Of a DNA stretch of 64,000 nucleotides, positions 17,233 through 25,885 are shown piece by piece (the first letter of the stretch is position 1; each line of letters opens with the position of its first letter). Below the pieces are notes generated by a model. It was not told the origin of the DNA. It did not search any database and saw only the letters and a program-made list of their open reading frames with translations. This stretch comes from Ornatilinea sp. (GTDB lineage Bacteria > Chloroflexota > Anaerolineae > Anaerolineales > Anaerolineaceae), in contig JAHDQE010000018.1 in assembly GCA_018433975.1 (NCBI GenBank), forward strand, positions 1 through 64,000, read 5' to 3'. The position numbers were made by a program, and so were the translations under genes.

Positions 17233-18171
17233 ATGCAAACAACCCTTTCGGCTGGCAGGGAAACCCCGGAAAAAGGAAAATGGTGGCGGCGTTGGGGCCG
17301 GGATTCTTTTGCCGCTTATGCTTTTCTGCTGCCAAGCCTGTTGATTTTCATGGTTTTTACCTTCTTCCCGGCGATCTTCTCGCTGGTGGCGGGTTTTTTA
17401 CGCTGGAATCTGCCTTACAAGGCGGTATTTGTCGGGTTGGCGAATTACGAAAAACTGTTTGCGGACCCGGTTACTGCTCCCGAGTTCTGGAAATCGATTT
17501 TCAATACCTTGTATTTCTCACTGGGGGTCCCCATCAACCTGTTTGTGGCGCTGTTCATTGCCGTTCTGCTCAACCGCAGGTTGCCCGGGGTCGCGATCTT
17601 CCGGACGGCGTTCTTTCTCCCGACCATTACCTCCACGGCCGCGATTTCGGTGGTGTGGATGTGGCTCTACCATCCGGCGGATTACGGCCTGTTCAACACC
17701 ATTCTGGTTAACCTGGGACTGCCCATCCAGCGCTGGCTGCGTGACCCGGCTCTGGCGATGCCCTGTCTGATCCTGATGGGGGTCTGGCACGGTATGGGCT
17801 ATAACGTGATTATTTTCCTGGCGGGTTTACAAAGTATCCCAATGGACCTGTATGAAGCGGCGGAAATCGACGGCGCAACCGGCATGGATTGCTTCCGTTT
17901 TGTCACCTGGCCGCTGTTGACCCCGACTACTTTTTATATCCTGGTGATCGGCGTGATTAACTCGCTGAAAGCCTTCACCGAGATAGATGTGATGACTCAG
18001 GGTGGCCCGCTGGGTACCACAACAACGATTGCCTATTACCTTTACCAGAAAGCGTTCCAGTTCTTCCAGCTTGGAGCGGCTTCTTCGGTGGCGGTGGTGC
18101 TGTTCGTCCTGCTGCTCGTGCTGACCCTGCTCCAGTTCCAACTGGTGGAAAAGAGGGTGCATTATGGGTAA
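17233..18171 (+). CDS. ABC sugar transporter permease, MalF/UgpA type
   Basis: 312 residues, six predicted membrane helices after a basic N-terminus (KGKWWRRWGRDSFAAYAFLLPSLL). The EAA loop that contacts the ATPase is present: EAAEIDGATGMDCFRFVTWPLL. It is followed, with an eight-base overlap, by the partner permease and then the binding protein. No cognate ATPase gene is in this operon, so a shared MsmX/UgpC-type ATPase elsewhere is probably used. Confidence 0.92.
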   Translation: MQTTLSAGRETPEKGKWWRRWGRDSFAAYAFLLPSLLIFMVFTFFPAIFSLVAGFLRWNLPYKAVFVGLANYEKLFADPVTAPEFWKSIFNTLYFSLGVPINLFVALFIAVLLNRRLPGVAIFRTAFFLPTITSTAAISVVWMWLYHPADYGLFNTILVNLGLPIQRWLRDPALAMPCLILMGVWHGMGYNVIIFLAGLQSIPMDLYEAAEIDGATGMDCFRFVTWPLLTPTTFYILVIGVINSLKAFTEIDVMTQGGPLGTTTTIAYYLYQKAFQFFQLGAASSVAVVLFVLLLVLTLLQFQLVEKRVHYG

Positions 18172-19051
18172 ATCCATGAACCGGACAGATCCGGAACTGC
18201 CGGGTGGTCTGTGGAACTCAAAGCGTTTCAGGAAAACGGTTTCGAACATCCTCTGGTATCTGGTGCTGGTCGCACTGGCGCTTCTGGTGATTCTGCCTTT
18301 CTTCTGGATGATCTCGACCTCATTAAAAGGTCCGCAGGAAGTGTTTTCCTACCCGCCCACCTGGATACCGCGCGAGTGGCATTTTGAGAATTACCTCCTT
18401 GCCTTTGACGCGGCGCCTTTTGGACGCTATTTTGCCAACAGCTTTATTGTTGCCAGCCTGGTGACCCTGGGTCAGCTTATTTCCTGCTCGCTGGCGGCTT
18501 ATGCCTTCGCCCGTATGGAGTTCAGGGGCAAATCGATCCTGTTCACCCTGTTCCTCAGCACCACCATGATCTCCACCCAGGTTACCCTGGTGCCCTCTTA
18601 CCTCATTATTCAGGAACTGGATTGGATTGATAAATATCCGGGGTTGATCGTGCCTTTTCTGGCGAGTGCGTTTGGGGTGTTCATGATCCGGCAGGCGTTT
18701 ATGACCGTTCCGAAAGAACTGGAAGATGCTGCCAAACTGGATGGGTGCAGCCGGCTGCGCTTCTTATGGCAGATCATGGTTCCTCTGACGCGCCCGACCC
18801 TGGCGGCACAGGGCCTGTTTGCGTTCATGGGGAACTGGAATTCTTATCTATGGCCGCTGATCGTGACCAATAAACAGGAAATGCGCACCCTCCAGATCGG
18901 TCTGCGTTACTTTGTGAGCCAGGAAGGGGGGACGCAGTGGGGCATTTATATGGCGGCGGCGGTGCTGGTGACCCTCCCGATTGTCATTATTTACTTTTTC
19001 GTACAAAAATCGTTTGTGGAAGGGATGGCCACTTCTGGTTTGAAAGGTTAA
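18164..19051 (+). CDS. ABC sugar transporter permease, MalG/UgpE type
   Basis: 295 residues with six hydrophobic segments (first LVALALLVILPFFWMISTSLK) and the EAA-loop sequence EDAAKLDGCSRLRFLWQIMVPL. It has the short external segment after helix 1 typical of MalG-type partners. It overlaps the first permease by eight bases and precedes the binding protein by 85, a gap often used to raise expression of the binding protein. Confidence 0.92.
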   Translation: MGKSMNRTDPELPGGLWNSKRFRKTVSNILWYLVLVALALLVILPFFWMISTSLKGPQEVFSYPPTWIPREWHFENYLLAFDAAPFGRYFANSFIVASLVTLGQLISCSLAAYAFARMEFRGKSILFTLFLSTTMISTQVTLVPSYLIIQELDWIDKYPGLIVPFLASAFGVFMIRQAFMTVPKELEDAAKLDGCSRLRFLWQIMVPLTRPTLAAQGLFAFMGNWNSYLWPLIVTNKQEMRTLQIGLRYFVSQEGGTQWGIYMAAAVLVTLPIVIIYFFVQKSFVEGMATSGLKG

Positions 19052-19136
19052 ATTCCATGGAATCCGGTGCGAATGGGGTTCCATGATGAATGGGAAAAAG
19101 AAAATTGGGAGATATCGAAAAGGACGGAGGAGCCTT

Positions 19137-20456
19137 ATGAAAAAGAAATGGTTCTGTATTGTGATGGTGCTGGCTTTACTGCTGGCGGGATGCGGTGGGG
19201 GTACATCAGAAACCGAGACTGCCGGGCAATCGGGCGGTGCGGTGGACGCGGAGGGTCATATCACCCTGCAGTTCTGGTATGCCCTGGGCGGCGACAGCGG
19301 AGAAGCGGTGGAAAGCCTGGTCAAGTCGTTTAACGAATCCCAGTCTGAAATCACCGTTGTCCCAACCTATCAGGGTGGTTACGCTTCGACCATGGCAAAG
19401 ATCTGGAGTGCTCTGGCAGCCAATAATCTGCCTGCTGTAGCGCAGGTTGGCGGCGCGCCGCTTTTGGGAGAGACCGGCGCGATTGTGCCTATTGAGGATT
19501 ACTTCAACACCGAGGACGGCATTGACCCCTCATTGATCCTCGACAGCTTCTGGGACTACAACACCGCGGAGGGGAAAATCTGGAGTATGCCGTTCAATCA
19601 TTCCGTCCCCGTTCTGTACTACAACCGCGACCTGTTCACCGCAGCAGGTCTGGACCCGGACGCACCGCCGCAGACCTGGGATGAAGTGATTGAGTATGGG
19701 AAAAAGCTGACTCTGGACACGGATGGGAATGGCGAGATTGACCAATGGGGTTTCAACACCAAGGAAGATACCCACTGGTATCTGAGCACCATGTTCATGT
19801 CCAACGGGGTGCAGATTGTCAACGCTGAGGAGACCGAGATGCTGTACAACAGTCCTGAGGCGGTGGAGATGCTCACCCTGTGGTCGGACATGGTAAACAC
19901 CTACAAAATTATGCCGCCAAACCAGCACAGCGAGTCCAAAGGCGACTTTCTGGCTGGAAAACTGGGGATGCTGCTGATGTCCAGTTCCAGTATCCCCGGC
20001 ATGGAAGAAGAAGCTCCCTTTGCGTTGGGCGTGGGGATGGTCCCTGCCGTATCCGGTAAGGAACTGGTTGTCCCGATTGGCGGTGCGAGCCTGGTGATCA
20101 CCCAGTCCGACAATGAGACCGTAACGCAGGCTGCTTTGAAGTTTGTCAAATATATGACCTCCAGAGAAAGCGCGGTTGCGCTTTCGACCGATACCGGGTA
20201 TGTTCCCATCTACAAAGATGCCCTGGATTGGCCGGAGCTGGCAGATTACTTCACACAGTACCCCAATCGCAGGGTTCCGGTGGCGCAGCTCGAATACGCT
20301 CAATCCATCCCCGAGTTTTCGGCCTTGGGCACCAGTGATCTGGAACTGCGTAAGGCGGTCGAATCGGTGGAACTGGGCGAAGCCACTCCTCAAGAAGCGC
20401 TTGACAGGGCAAAGAAGGTGGTGGATGAGAATATGAATGAGCAACAGAGTCAATAG
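19137..20456 (+). CDS. Sugar ABC transporter substrate-binding lipoprotein (family 1)
   Basis: 439 residues. The signal MKKKWFCIVMVLALLLAGC ends in lipobox LAGC, followed by a Gly/Ser/Thr-rich linker. ITLQFWYALGGDSGEAVESLVKSFNES is the standard opening of family 1 extracellular binding proteins (UgpB/MalE-like). The nearest homologues by style bind glycerol-phosphate diesters or oligosaccharides; the ligand here is unknown. ATG 19137 has GGAGGAG upstream. The gene end overlaps the fhcB-like start by 20 bases, which ties this transporter to the one-carbon genes. Confidence 0.92.
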   Translation: MKKKWFCIVMVLALLLAGCGGGTSETETAGQSGGAVDAEGHITLQFWYALGGDSGEAVESLVKSFNESQSEITVVPTYQGGYASTMAKIWSALAANNLPAVAQVGGAPLLGETGAIVPIEDYFNTEDGIDPSLILDSFWDYNTAEGKIWSMPFNHSVPVLYYNRDLFTAAGLDPDAPPQTWDEVIEYGKKLTLDTDGNGEIDQWGFNTKEDTHWYLSTMFMSNGVQIVNAEETEMLYNSPEAVEMLTLWSDMVNTYKIMPPNQHSESKGDFLAGKLGMLLMSSSSIPGMEEEAPFALGVGMVPAVSGKELVVPIGGASLVITQSDNETVTQAALKFVKYMTSRESAVALSTDTGYVPIYKDALDWPELADYFTQYPNRRVPVAQLEYAQSIPEFSALGTSDLELRKAVESVELGEATPQEALDRAKKVVDENMNEQQSQ

Positions 20457-21639
20457 TTGGCAACAAGCAGTCTGTCCTTTTTGCGGCTGCCTGTGTGAAG
20501 ATCTGTTGGTGAAAATGGACGGGCAGCGGTTTTCTCCGCTGTCCGTTTCCTGCCGGAAAGCGCTGGCAGGTTTTGAAAGACATAACGGGGTGCCGGGCCT
20601 GCCGGAGCAGGAAGGCACCCCGCTGACTTTCCCGGAAGCGCTGCGAACAGCCGCGCAGTGGATCGCGGGGGCGCGGCTGCCTTTGATCCTGCCGGGGGAG
20701 GGCGCATCTCTGGAGGCCTGCCGGGCAGTGGTCCGCCTGGCCCAAACCATTTCGGCCTGCGTCGACGTTCCCGGCCCGCTTCCGGGAGATGGGGTCGCCC
20801 GGGCTGCTGCCGGGATGGGCGACCAATCCTGTTCTCTGGGCCTGCTGCGGGACCGCGCGGATAGGGTGGTGTTTTGGGGCGCATCTCCGGAACAGTCGCA
20901 CCCGCGTTTTCTGGAACGCTTTATTGCACCGGGGTGCGAAAAGACCCTCCTGGCGGTGAATAGTGTCTTGCCGGATACCCTCCCGGTGGAGCACTATTCT
21001 GTGGATGCTGCGGCAGTATTGGGTCTGATTTCCGGCTTGCTGTTGGGGTTGAAACAGGGAAACGATGCACTGGAGCCGCTTGCGGCCCGTTTGCTGTCCG
21101 GGTTGGGCGCGGCCCGGGCTGGCGTGTTCGTTCTGGGAGATGGTTTTCTCCGTCAGGGTGAGGCGGTACTCGCGGAGTTGTTCCGCCTGATGAAAGCGCT
21201 GGAGATCCGCCATGGAGCCCGCTGGTTTGCTTTGATGCTGGCTGAAGCGGATCATTTTATTGCCAACTCGGCGGCTCTGCTGGCAGAAACGGCCTTTCCG
21301 GGCAGTATGCGCTTCCGGGATGGGAGGGCGGAGTATTCACCGGCCGAATGGGGCGCAGAGGCTCTGCTGCGGCAGGGCGGTGCGGACCTGGTGATCTGCG
21401 CGGGCAGTCCGCAGAATGGTTGGAAATGGCCGGGCGGGGTTCGCACGATTGTACTCAGCGCGGACCATCCGGATGGGAAGCCGGGTCTGTGGTTCCCCGT
21501 TGGACAGCCGGGATGGGATTGTACCGGGACGCTGGTCCGTCTGGACGGTGTCCCGGTGTGGGTGTCCGGGTTGGAACCGGGGAAACGGCCTTCTCTGGAA
21601 GATGCTCTGGATCAGGTCCGGCAGGCGGTGCTGTTGTGA
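20437..21639 (+). CDS. fhcB: Formyltransferase/hydrolase complex subunit B (FmdB/FhcB-like)
   Basis: 400 residues. The N-terminus carries CPFCGCLCEDLLV and a further Cys in SVSCRKAL, matching the 4Fe-4S motif region of formylmethanofuran dehydrogenase subunit B. Further on, ISACVDVPGPLPGDG aligns with the archaeal segment that normally contains the metal-ligand Cys (or Sec) in a CHGP context, and no cysteine is present there. From family knowledge this points to the bacterial formyltransferase/hydrolase complex, where B is not a redox enzyme. ATG 20437 overlaps the binding-protein gene, and the GTGA junction at 21636 couples it to fhcA. Confidence 0.85.
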   Translation: MSNRVNSWQQAVCPFCGCLCEDLLVKMDGQRFSPLSVSCRKALAGFERHNGVPGLPEQEGTPLTFPEALRTAAQWIAGARLPLILPGEGASLEACRAVVRLAQTISACVDVPGPLPGDGVARAAAGMGDQSCSLGLLRDRADRVVFWGASPEQSHPRFLERFIAPGCEKTLLAVNSVLPDTLPVEHYSVDAAAVLGLISGLLLGLKQGNDALEPLAARLLSGLGAARAGVFVLGDGFLRQGEAVLAELFRLMKALEIRHGARWFALMLAEADHFIANSAALLAETAFPGSMRFRDGRAEYSPAEWGAEALLRQGGADLVICAGSPQNGWKWPGGVRTIVLSADHPDGKPGLWFPVGQPGWDCTGTLVRLDGVPVWVSGLEPGKRPSLEDALDQVRQAVLL

Positions 21640-23240
21640 TCGTGCTCCGCGGCGGCAGATTGTATGACCCTGCCAACGGCGTTGAAGGCCTGGTGCGGGA
21701 CGTCTGGATGGCGGACGGCCGTATCATTCCGCCGCCCGCTCACCCCGAAACGGTACAGGAGATCGACGCCCGGGGCTGGTGGCTTGCTCCGGGAGCCGTT
21801 GAGATTCACACACATATCGCCGGAGCGCCGCTGCGGCTGGCGCGCGGGTTTTCGCTGCGCGAGCTGGATGAAGGTGTGCCGCTGGTGCCGCCCCCCGCGG
21901 TATTGGGTGAAGCCTATCTCCGCATGGGGTACACCGCGGTATTCGATGCGGCTATGCCCCCACTGCTGGCATCCCTGACGCATCATGACTTCAGCGCGAT
22001 GACCTCCCTCGACCGGGGGGCCTATACTTTGGTGGGCGATCATGATCTGGTTCTGGATGCGGTCCGCAGCGGGGATTCCGCTGCCCTGCGGGATGTGCTG
22101 GCCTGGCTGCTGGAGTGCAGCGGGGGTTATGCCCTCAAGCTGGTCAACCCGGCAGCCGGCAGGGAACACCGCGATGGTTCTCCCACGGGCGGCCTGGATG
22201 AAATCTCCCTGCCGGTGGGACTCTCACAGCGCCGGGTGCTGCTTGCGGTAGCCCGCGCGGCGCAGGAACTGGCCCTGCCGCATCCGGTCCACATGCACGC
22301 CGCCGATCTGGGAAAACCGGGCAGCTGGCGCGGTTTCTGTGAGACCGCGGCTGCGCTGGAGGGTTTGCCCGCGCATTTCTGCCATATCCAGTTCTATTGT
22401 TATGGCGAGGGCGCGCATGGCGGCATCCGTTCGGCAGTTCGTGAGGTGGTGGAATCTATTTCCGCGTACGGACAATTGAGCTTTGATATCGGGCAGGTCG
22501 TGTTTGGCCCGGCGCTGGTGGTCACTGCCGACCAGCAGGCGGTTGGGAATCTTAAGAGCGTGAAGAATCCCCGCTGGGCCGCGCAGGCGCTGGAGGGCGA
22601 AGGGGAGATGGGGGGCATGGCATTGGATTACCTGGCGCGCAATCCGGTCGGTGCGGTCCAGTGGGCTGCCGGGCTGGAACTGCTGCTGCGTTTTCCCGAT
22701 CCGTCCCGCCTGTTTCTCACCACGGACTTCCCCAACGGCGGTCCTTTCACCGCTTACCCCTCCATTCTGGCGCTCCTGATGGACGCGGAGTACCGTGCTG
22801 AACAGCTTTCCCAGGTGCATCCGGCCGCGCGGACGCAAACCGGGCTGGCGGAATTGGAACGGGAATACACTTTTGGGGAAGTGGTTGCCATGACGAGTTG
22901 GGGCCCGGCCCGCGCACTGGGGCTGCGGGACAGGGGACATCTGGCTCCGGGCGCGGTGGCGGATGTGCGCTGCTATCGGGCCGGAGAAGATCCGCAAAAA
23001 ATGTTCCGGTTCCCGGCACTGGTGGTAAAATCCGGGCAGGTCATCTTGCAGGACGGGGCGCGGATCGCCTCCCCGCCGGGCCGCACGCTGGTCTGCCGCC
23101 CCGCATGGGACCGCGCCCGGCTGCCGCGCTTTCAGGATTGGGCGCACGAATTGCTGACTCTATCCGCGACACAGTATGGCTGGCCGGGTAGGGAACAGGC
23201 CGGGAATGTGGAGGAGGTGCCGTGCAGATCCGAGGTGTGA
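21636..23240 (+). CDS. fhcA: Formyltransferase/hydrolase complex subunit A (FmdA/FhcA-like amidohydrolase)
   Basis: 534 residues. It opens like an amidohydrolase (LRGGRLYDPANGVEG) with the metal-binding GAVEIHTHIAG near residue 57. FmdA-specific stretches follow: YLRMGYTAVFDAAMPPL, YALKLVNPAAG, LPHPVHMHAADLGKPGSW and LFLTTDFPNGGPF. FhcA hydrolyses the N-formyl group of formyl-methanofuran (or methylofuran) to formate in the cytoplasm. The start is GTG 21636, which overlaps the fhcB stop; the longer upstream frame lies inside fhcB and is not homologous. Together with FhcB, FhcC and FhcD it should form the Fhc complex. Confidence 0.9.
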   Translation: MIVLRGGRLYDPANGVEGLVRDVWMADGRIIPPPAHPETVQEIDARGWWLAPGAVEIHTHIAGAPLRLARGFSLRELDEGVPLVPPPAVLGEAYLRMGYTAVFDAAMPPLLASLTHHDFSAMTSLDRGAYTLVGDHDLVLDAVRSGDSAALRDVLAWLLECSGGYALKLVNPAAGREHRDGSPTGGLDEISLPVGLSQRRVLLAVARAAQELALPHPVHMHAADLGKPGSWRGFCETAAALEGLPAHFCHIQFYCYGEGAHGGIRSAVREVVESISAYGQLSFDIGQVVFGPALVVTADQQAVGNLKSVKNPRWAAQALEGEGEMGGMALDYLARNPVGAVQWAAGLELLLRFPDPSRLFLTTDFPNGGPFTAYPSILALLMDAEYRAEQLSQVHPAARTQTGLAELEREYTFGEVVAMTSWGPARALGLRDRGHLAPGAVADVRCYRAGEDPQKMFRFPALVVKSGQVILQDGARIASPPGRTLVCRPAWDRARLPRFQDWAHELLTLSATQYGWPGREQAGNVEEVPCRSEV

Positions 23241-24118
23241 TCCTTGTTGATACCTATGCCGAAGCCTTTCCCATGTTTGCGGCCCGGTTGGTGGTCACCG
23301 CGGATACCGAAAGCTGGGCGCTGACCGCGGCCCGCACCGCTGCCGGACTGGCAACTTCGGTGGTGGGGTGCGGCTGCGAGGCCGGGCTGGATGGCGTGAT
23401 CTCCCCTGAAGATACGCCCGATGGACGCCCCGGCGCGGCAGTGCTGGTCTTTACCGTCAGCCGGAAGGCCATGGCGGGCGAACTGCTCAAACGGATTGGG
23501 CAGGCTGTGCTTCCCGCCCCGACCACGGCTTGTTTCAACGGCCTGGATGTCCCGGATACCATCCCCGCGGGCGGTAAAGTGCGCTATTTTGGGGACGGTT
23601 TTCAATCCAGCAAGGTGATCGGCGGGCGGCGCTACTGGCGTGTGCCCACCGGTGACGGAGAATTTGTGGTGGAAGAGTCCTTTGACGTGGCCGAAGGGGT
23701 GGGCGGAGGCAATTTTATCCTCAGCGCGGTGGACCGGCCCTCCGGTCTGGCCGCTGCGGAGGCGGCTGCCGCGGCCATTGCCGCCGTGCCGGGTGCCATA
23801 GCTCCTTTCCCCGGCGGGATCTGCCGCTCGCCGAGCAAGATCGGCTCGCGGTATGCGGGCCTGGTCGCTTCCACCAATGACCGCTTCTGCCCGGCATTAT
23901 GCGGCAGGGTAGAGACGGCGCTGCCGGAAGGCGCCCGCGCAGCCTATGAAATTGTGATCGACGGGCTGAACCGGCAGGCGGTGGCGGATGCCATGCGGGC
24001 CGGGATTACGGCAGCCTGCCTCCCCGGCGTGCTTCAGATCACGGCGGGCAACTACGGCGGGCATCTGGGTCCTTACCATTTTCACCTGCACCATATCCTG
24101 CAGGAGGAAAAGGAATGA
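23222..24118 (+). CDS. fhcD: Formylmethanofuran:tetrahydromethanopterin formyltransferase (Ftr/FhcD)
   Basis: 298 residues of the usual Ftr length. Typical stretches are ILVDTYAEAFPMFAARLVVTA, GCGCEAGLDG, TPDGRPGAAVLVFT, RPSGLAAAEAA and GNYGGHLGPYHFHLHHIL. The enzyme moves the formyl group between methanofuran and tetrahydromethanopterin. The start is GTG 23222, which lies 19 bases inside the fhcA end; GAGGAGGTGCC precedes it. It ends with an ATGA overlap onto fhcC. No frameshift or loss was seen. Confidence 0.93.
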   Translation: MQIRGVILVDTYAEAFPMFAARLVVTADTESWALTAARTAAGLATSVVGCGCEAGLDGVISPEDTPDGRPGAAVLVFTVSRKAMAGELLKRIGQAVLPAPTTACFNGLDVPDTIPAGGKVRYFGDGFQSSKVIGGRRYWRVPTGDGEFVVEESFDVAEGVGGGNFILSAVDRPSGLAAAEAAAAAIAAVPGAIAPFPGGICRSPSKIGSRYAGLVASTNDRFCPALCGRVETALPEGARAAYEIVIDGLNRQAVADAMRAGITAACLPGVLQITAGNYGGHLGPYHFHLHHILQEEKE

Positions 24119-24936
24119 GCCTGCGTCTGGCCTTTCATCCCGGTTGGACCGGGCCGGTGGATGCATCCGGTCTGCTGCCGGAAAAGCTGCTGGAGATGGA
24201 GATTCCCGCTGTCCGGCGCGTCCGGCTGCCTGTCGGGCGCGAAGGGATGGAACTGGGCGAGCTTTGCGGGGTGGAGGATGTGCCGGATGGGCGGCAGGAG
24301 CTGGTCCTTGCCGGTCAGACCGGTGCCTTGAACCGGATTGGCCGGGCGATGACCTGCGGAAGCCTGGCTGTGGATGGCGATGCAGGCCATCTGGTGGGCA
24401 TGGAAATGTCCGGCGGGAACATCACAGTGTCCGGCAGCGTTGGGAATGATCCGGGGGCTTCTATGACCGGTGGAACAATCCGCGTGTTGGGCAGTGCCGG
24501 GAACCATGCCGGAGGGCGTCTGCTGGGGCGAAAATATGCCATGAGCGGCGGGGAAATCTTTATCCTCGGCAGTGCCGGAACGGAAACCGGGTGCGAACTC
24601 CGCCGCGGGGTGATTGTGGTGGGCGGGGACTGCGGCCCCCGCGCCGGGTGCCAGATGCGGGCCGGGACGATCCTGGTCCGCGGGACGGCCGGGGATTATC
24701 CGGGGATGGGGATGCGGCGCGGCAGCCTGCTGGCGGGGAAATGCGGCCTGCCGGCGCCGGGCTTTACGGAATCCCGCGCGGCAGAACTGGAATGGCTGCG
24801 TTTGTTTTTCCGCTACCTGTCCCGGCAGGGGATCATCCTGCCGCAGGGGTGGGCTGCCGGGTGTTCCCGGCGCATGGTTGGTGATTTCACGGAATTGGGA
24901 AGAGGAGAACTATATCTGTATGAGAACACTGAATAA
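24115..24936 (+). CDS. fhcC: Formyltransferase/hydrolase complex subunit C (FmdC/FhcC-like)
   Basis: 273 residues dominated by a repeated pattern around G-x-x-G-x-x-x-G, for example GNITVSGSVGNDPGASMTGG, IRVLGSAGNHAGG, IFILGSAGTETGCELRRG and ILVRGTAGDYPGMGMRRG. This is the right-handed beta-helix shared by FmdC and the C-terminal domain of glutamate synthase. FhcC is the structural subunit that contacts FhcA and FhcB. ATG 24115 overlaps the fhcD stop. The gene overlaps mch by 17 bases. Confidence 0.9.
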   Translation: MSLRLAFHPGWTGPVDASGLLPEKLLEMEIPAVRRVRLPVGREGMELGELCGVEDVPDGRQELVLAGQTGALNRIGRAMTCGSLAVDGDAGHLVGMEMSGGNITVSGSVGNDPGASMTGGTIRVLGSAGNHAGGRLLGRKYAMSGGEIFILGSAGTETGCELRRGVIVVGGDCGPRAGCQMRAGTILVRGTAGDYPGMGMRRGSLLAGKCGLPAPGFTESRAAELEWLRLFFRYLSRQGIILPQGWAAGCSRRMVGDFTELGRGELYLYENTE

Positions 24937-25885
24937 AAGAGCCTGGGAACTGTTGTGGCAGTTTTCCCAGGATGCAGAGGAACTGCACTGCCGTGTGCAC
25001 ACCCGGTCGTGCGGTGCCGTGGTGGTGGATGCCGGTGTGCAGGTGCCGGGCGGCGTTCAGGCCGGACTGCGGATGATTGACCTGTGCGCCGCGGGGCTGA
25101 TCTCCTCTCAGGTCCTGCCGGGGAAGGTGGGGGGGCGGTTCTGGCAGCATGTGGTGGTGCAGAGCGACTGGCCCTTTGTGGGCTGCTTTCTCAGCCAATC
25201 GGCAAACTGGCCGGTAGATGTTCCGGGAGGGCGGGGGATGGGCTCCGGCCCGGCCTGCCTGCTGGCGGATAAATCCCGCTTCCGGACGGAGTTTAATTTT
25301 GCCGACCCTGCCGATTGTGCTGTCCTTGTTCTAGAGGCGGACTTTTTGCCCGATAATGCCGACTGCCGGGCGCTGGCAGCAGCCTGCGGCGTTCTCCCGG
25401 AGCTGTTTGGTGTGGTGGTTGCCCCAACGCGCAGCCTGGCAGGGAACGTACAGATTGTTGGGCGTTCCATTGAGACTGCGCTGCACAAGCTGCATGATCT
25501 GGGGATGGATTTGCACAATGCTGTCAGTGCGATTGGGCGTTGCCCTCTGGCACCTCCTGCTGCGGATGATCTGGCTGCATTGGGACGGGTGAATGATGTG
25601 ATGGCTTACGGCGCGCAGGTGTGGTTGGCGGTTTCCGGGGTGCCGGTTGAAGACCTGCAGACCCTGCTGCCGAAGGTACCGGCTTCTACCAGCCCCGTGT
25701 ATGGCAGACCTTTTCTGGAGATCCTGAAAGATGCCGGTGACTTTTACGGGATTGACCCCGGCTACTTTGCCCCCGCGGAAATCACCCTGATGGACATGGA
25801 TTCCGGCTGGACAGGCCACGCGGGCGAGGGGGATGAAGAGCGCCTGGCCTTGCTGTTCCAGCAGGGAAGCGCTGCAAATGGTTAA
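24920..25885 (+). CDS. mch: Methenyltetrahydromethanopterin cyclohydrolase
   Basis: 321 residues, the usual Mch length. Diagnostic parts are AGLRMIDLCAAGLISSQV, GPACLLADKS, the central AVLVLEADFLPDN, LFGVVVAPTRSLAGNVQIVGRSIETALHKLHDLG and NDVMAYGAQVWLAV. Mch interconverts methenyl- and formyl-H4MPT, supplying or consuming the formyl group handled by Ftr. ATG 24920 has AGAGGAG ten bases upstream and starts inside fhcC. The ligase gene begins eight bases before its stop. Intact by eye. Confidence 0.93.
   Translation: MRTLNKRAWELLWQFSQDAEELHCRVHTRSCGAVVVDAGVQVPGGVQAGLRMIDLCAAGLISSQVLPGKVGGRFWQHVVVQSDWPFVGCFLSQSANWPVDVPGGRGMGSGPACLLADKSRFRTEFNFADPADCAVLVLEADFLPDNADCRALAAACGVLPELFGVVVAPTRSLAGNVQIVGRSIETALHKLHDLGMDLHNAVSAIGRCPLAPPAADDLAALGRVNDVMAYGAQVWLAVSGVPVEDLQTLLPKVPASTSPVYGRPFLEILKDAGDFYGIDPGYFAPAEITLMDMDSGWTGHAGEGDEERLALLFQQGSAANG

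Noticed and set aside
20437..23240. Reading FhcB-FhcA as a true Mo/W formylmethanofuran dehydrogenase
   Set aside because: The metal-ligand cysteine of subunit B is missing in its usual context, and no polyferredoxin or subunit F/G genes are nearby.
24420..24740. Gly-rich repeated pattern considered as a DNA repeat or CRISPR-like array
   Set aside because: The repeat is at the protein level only (beta-helix turns of FhcC). The DNA units differ in length and sequence.
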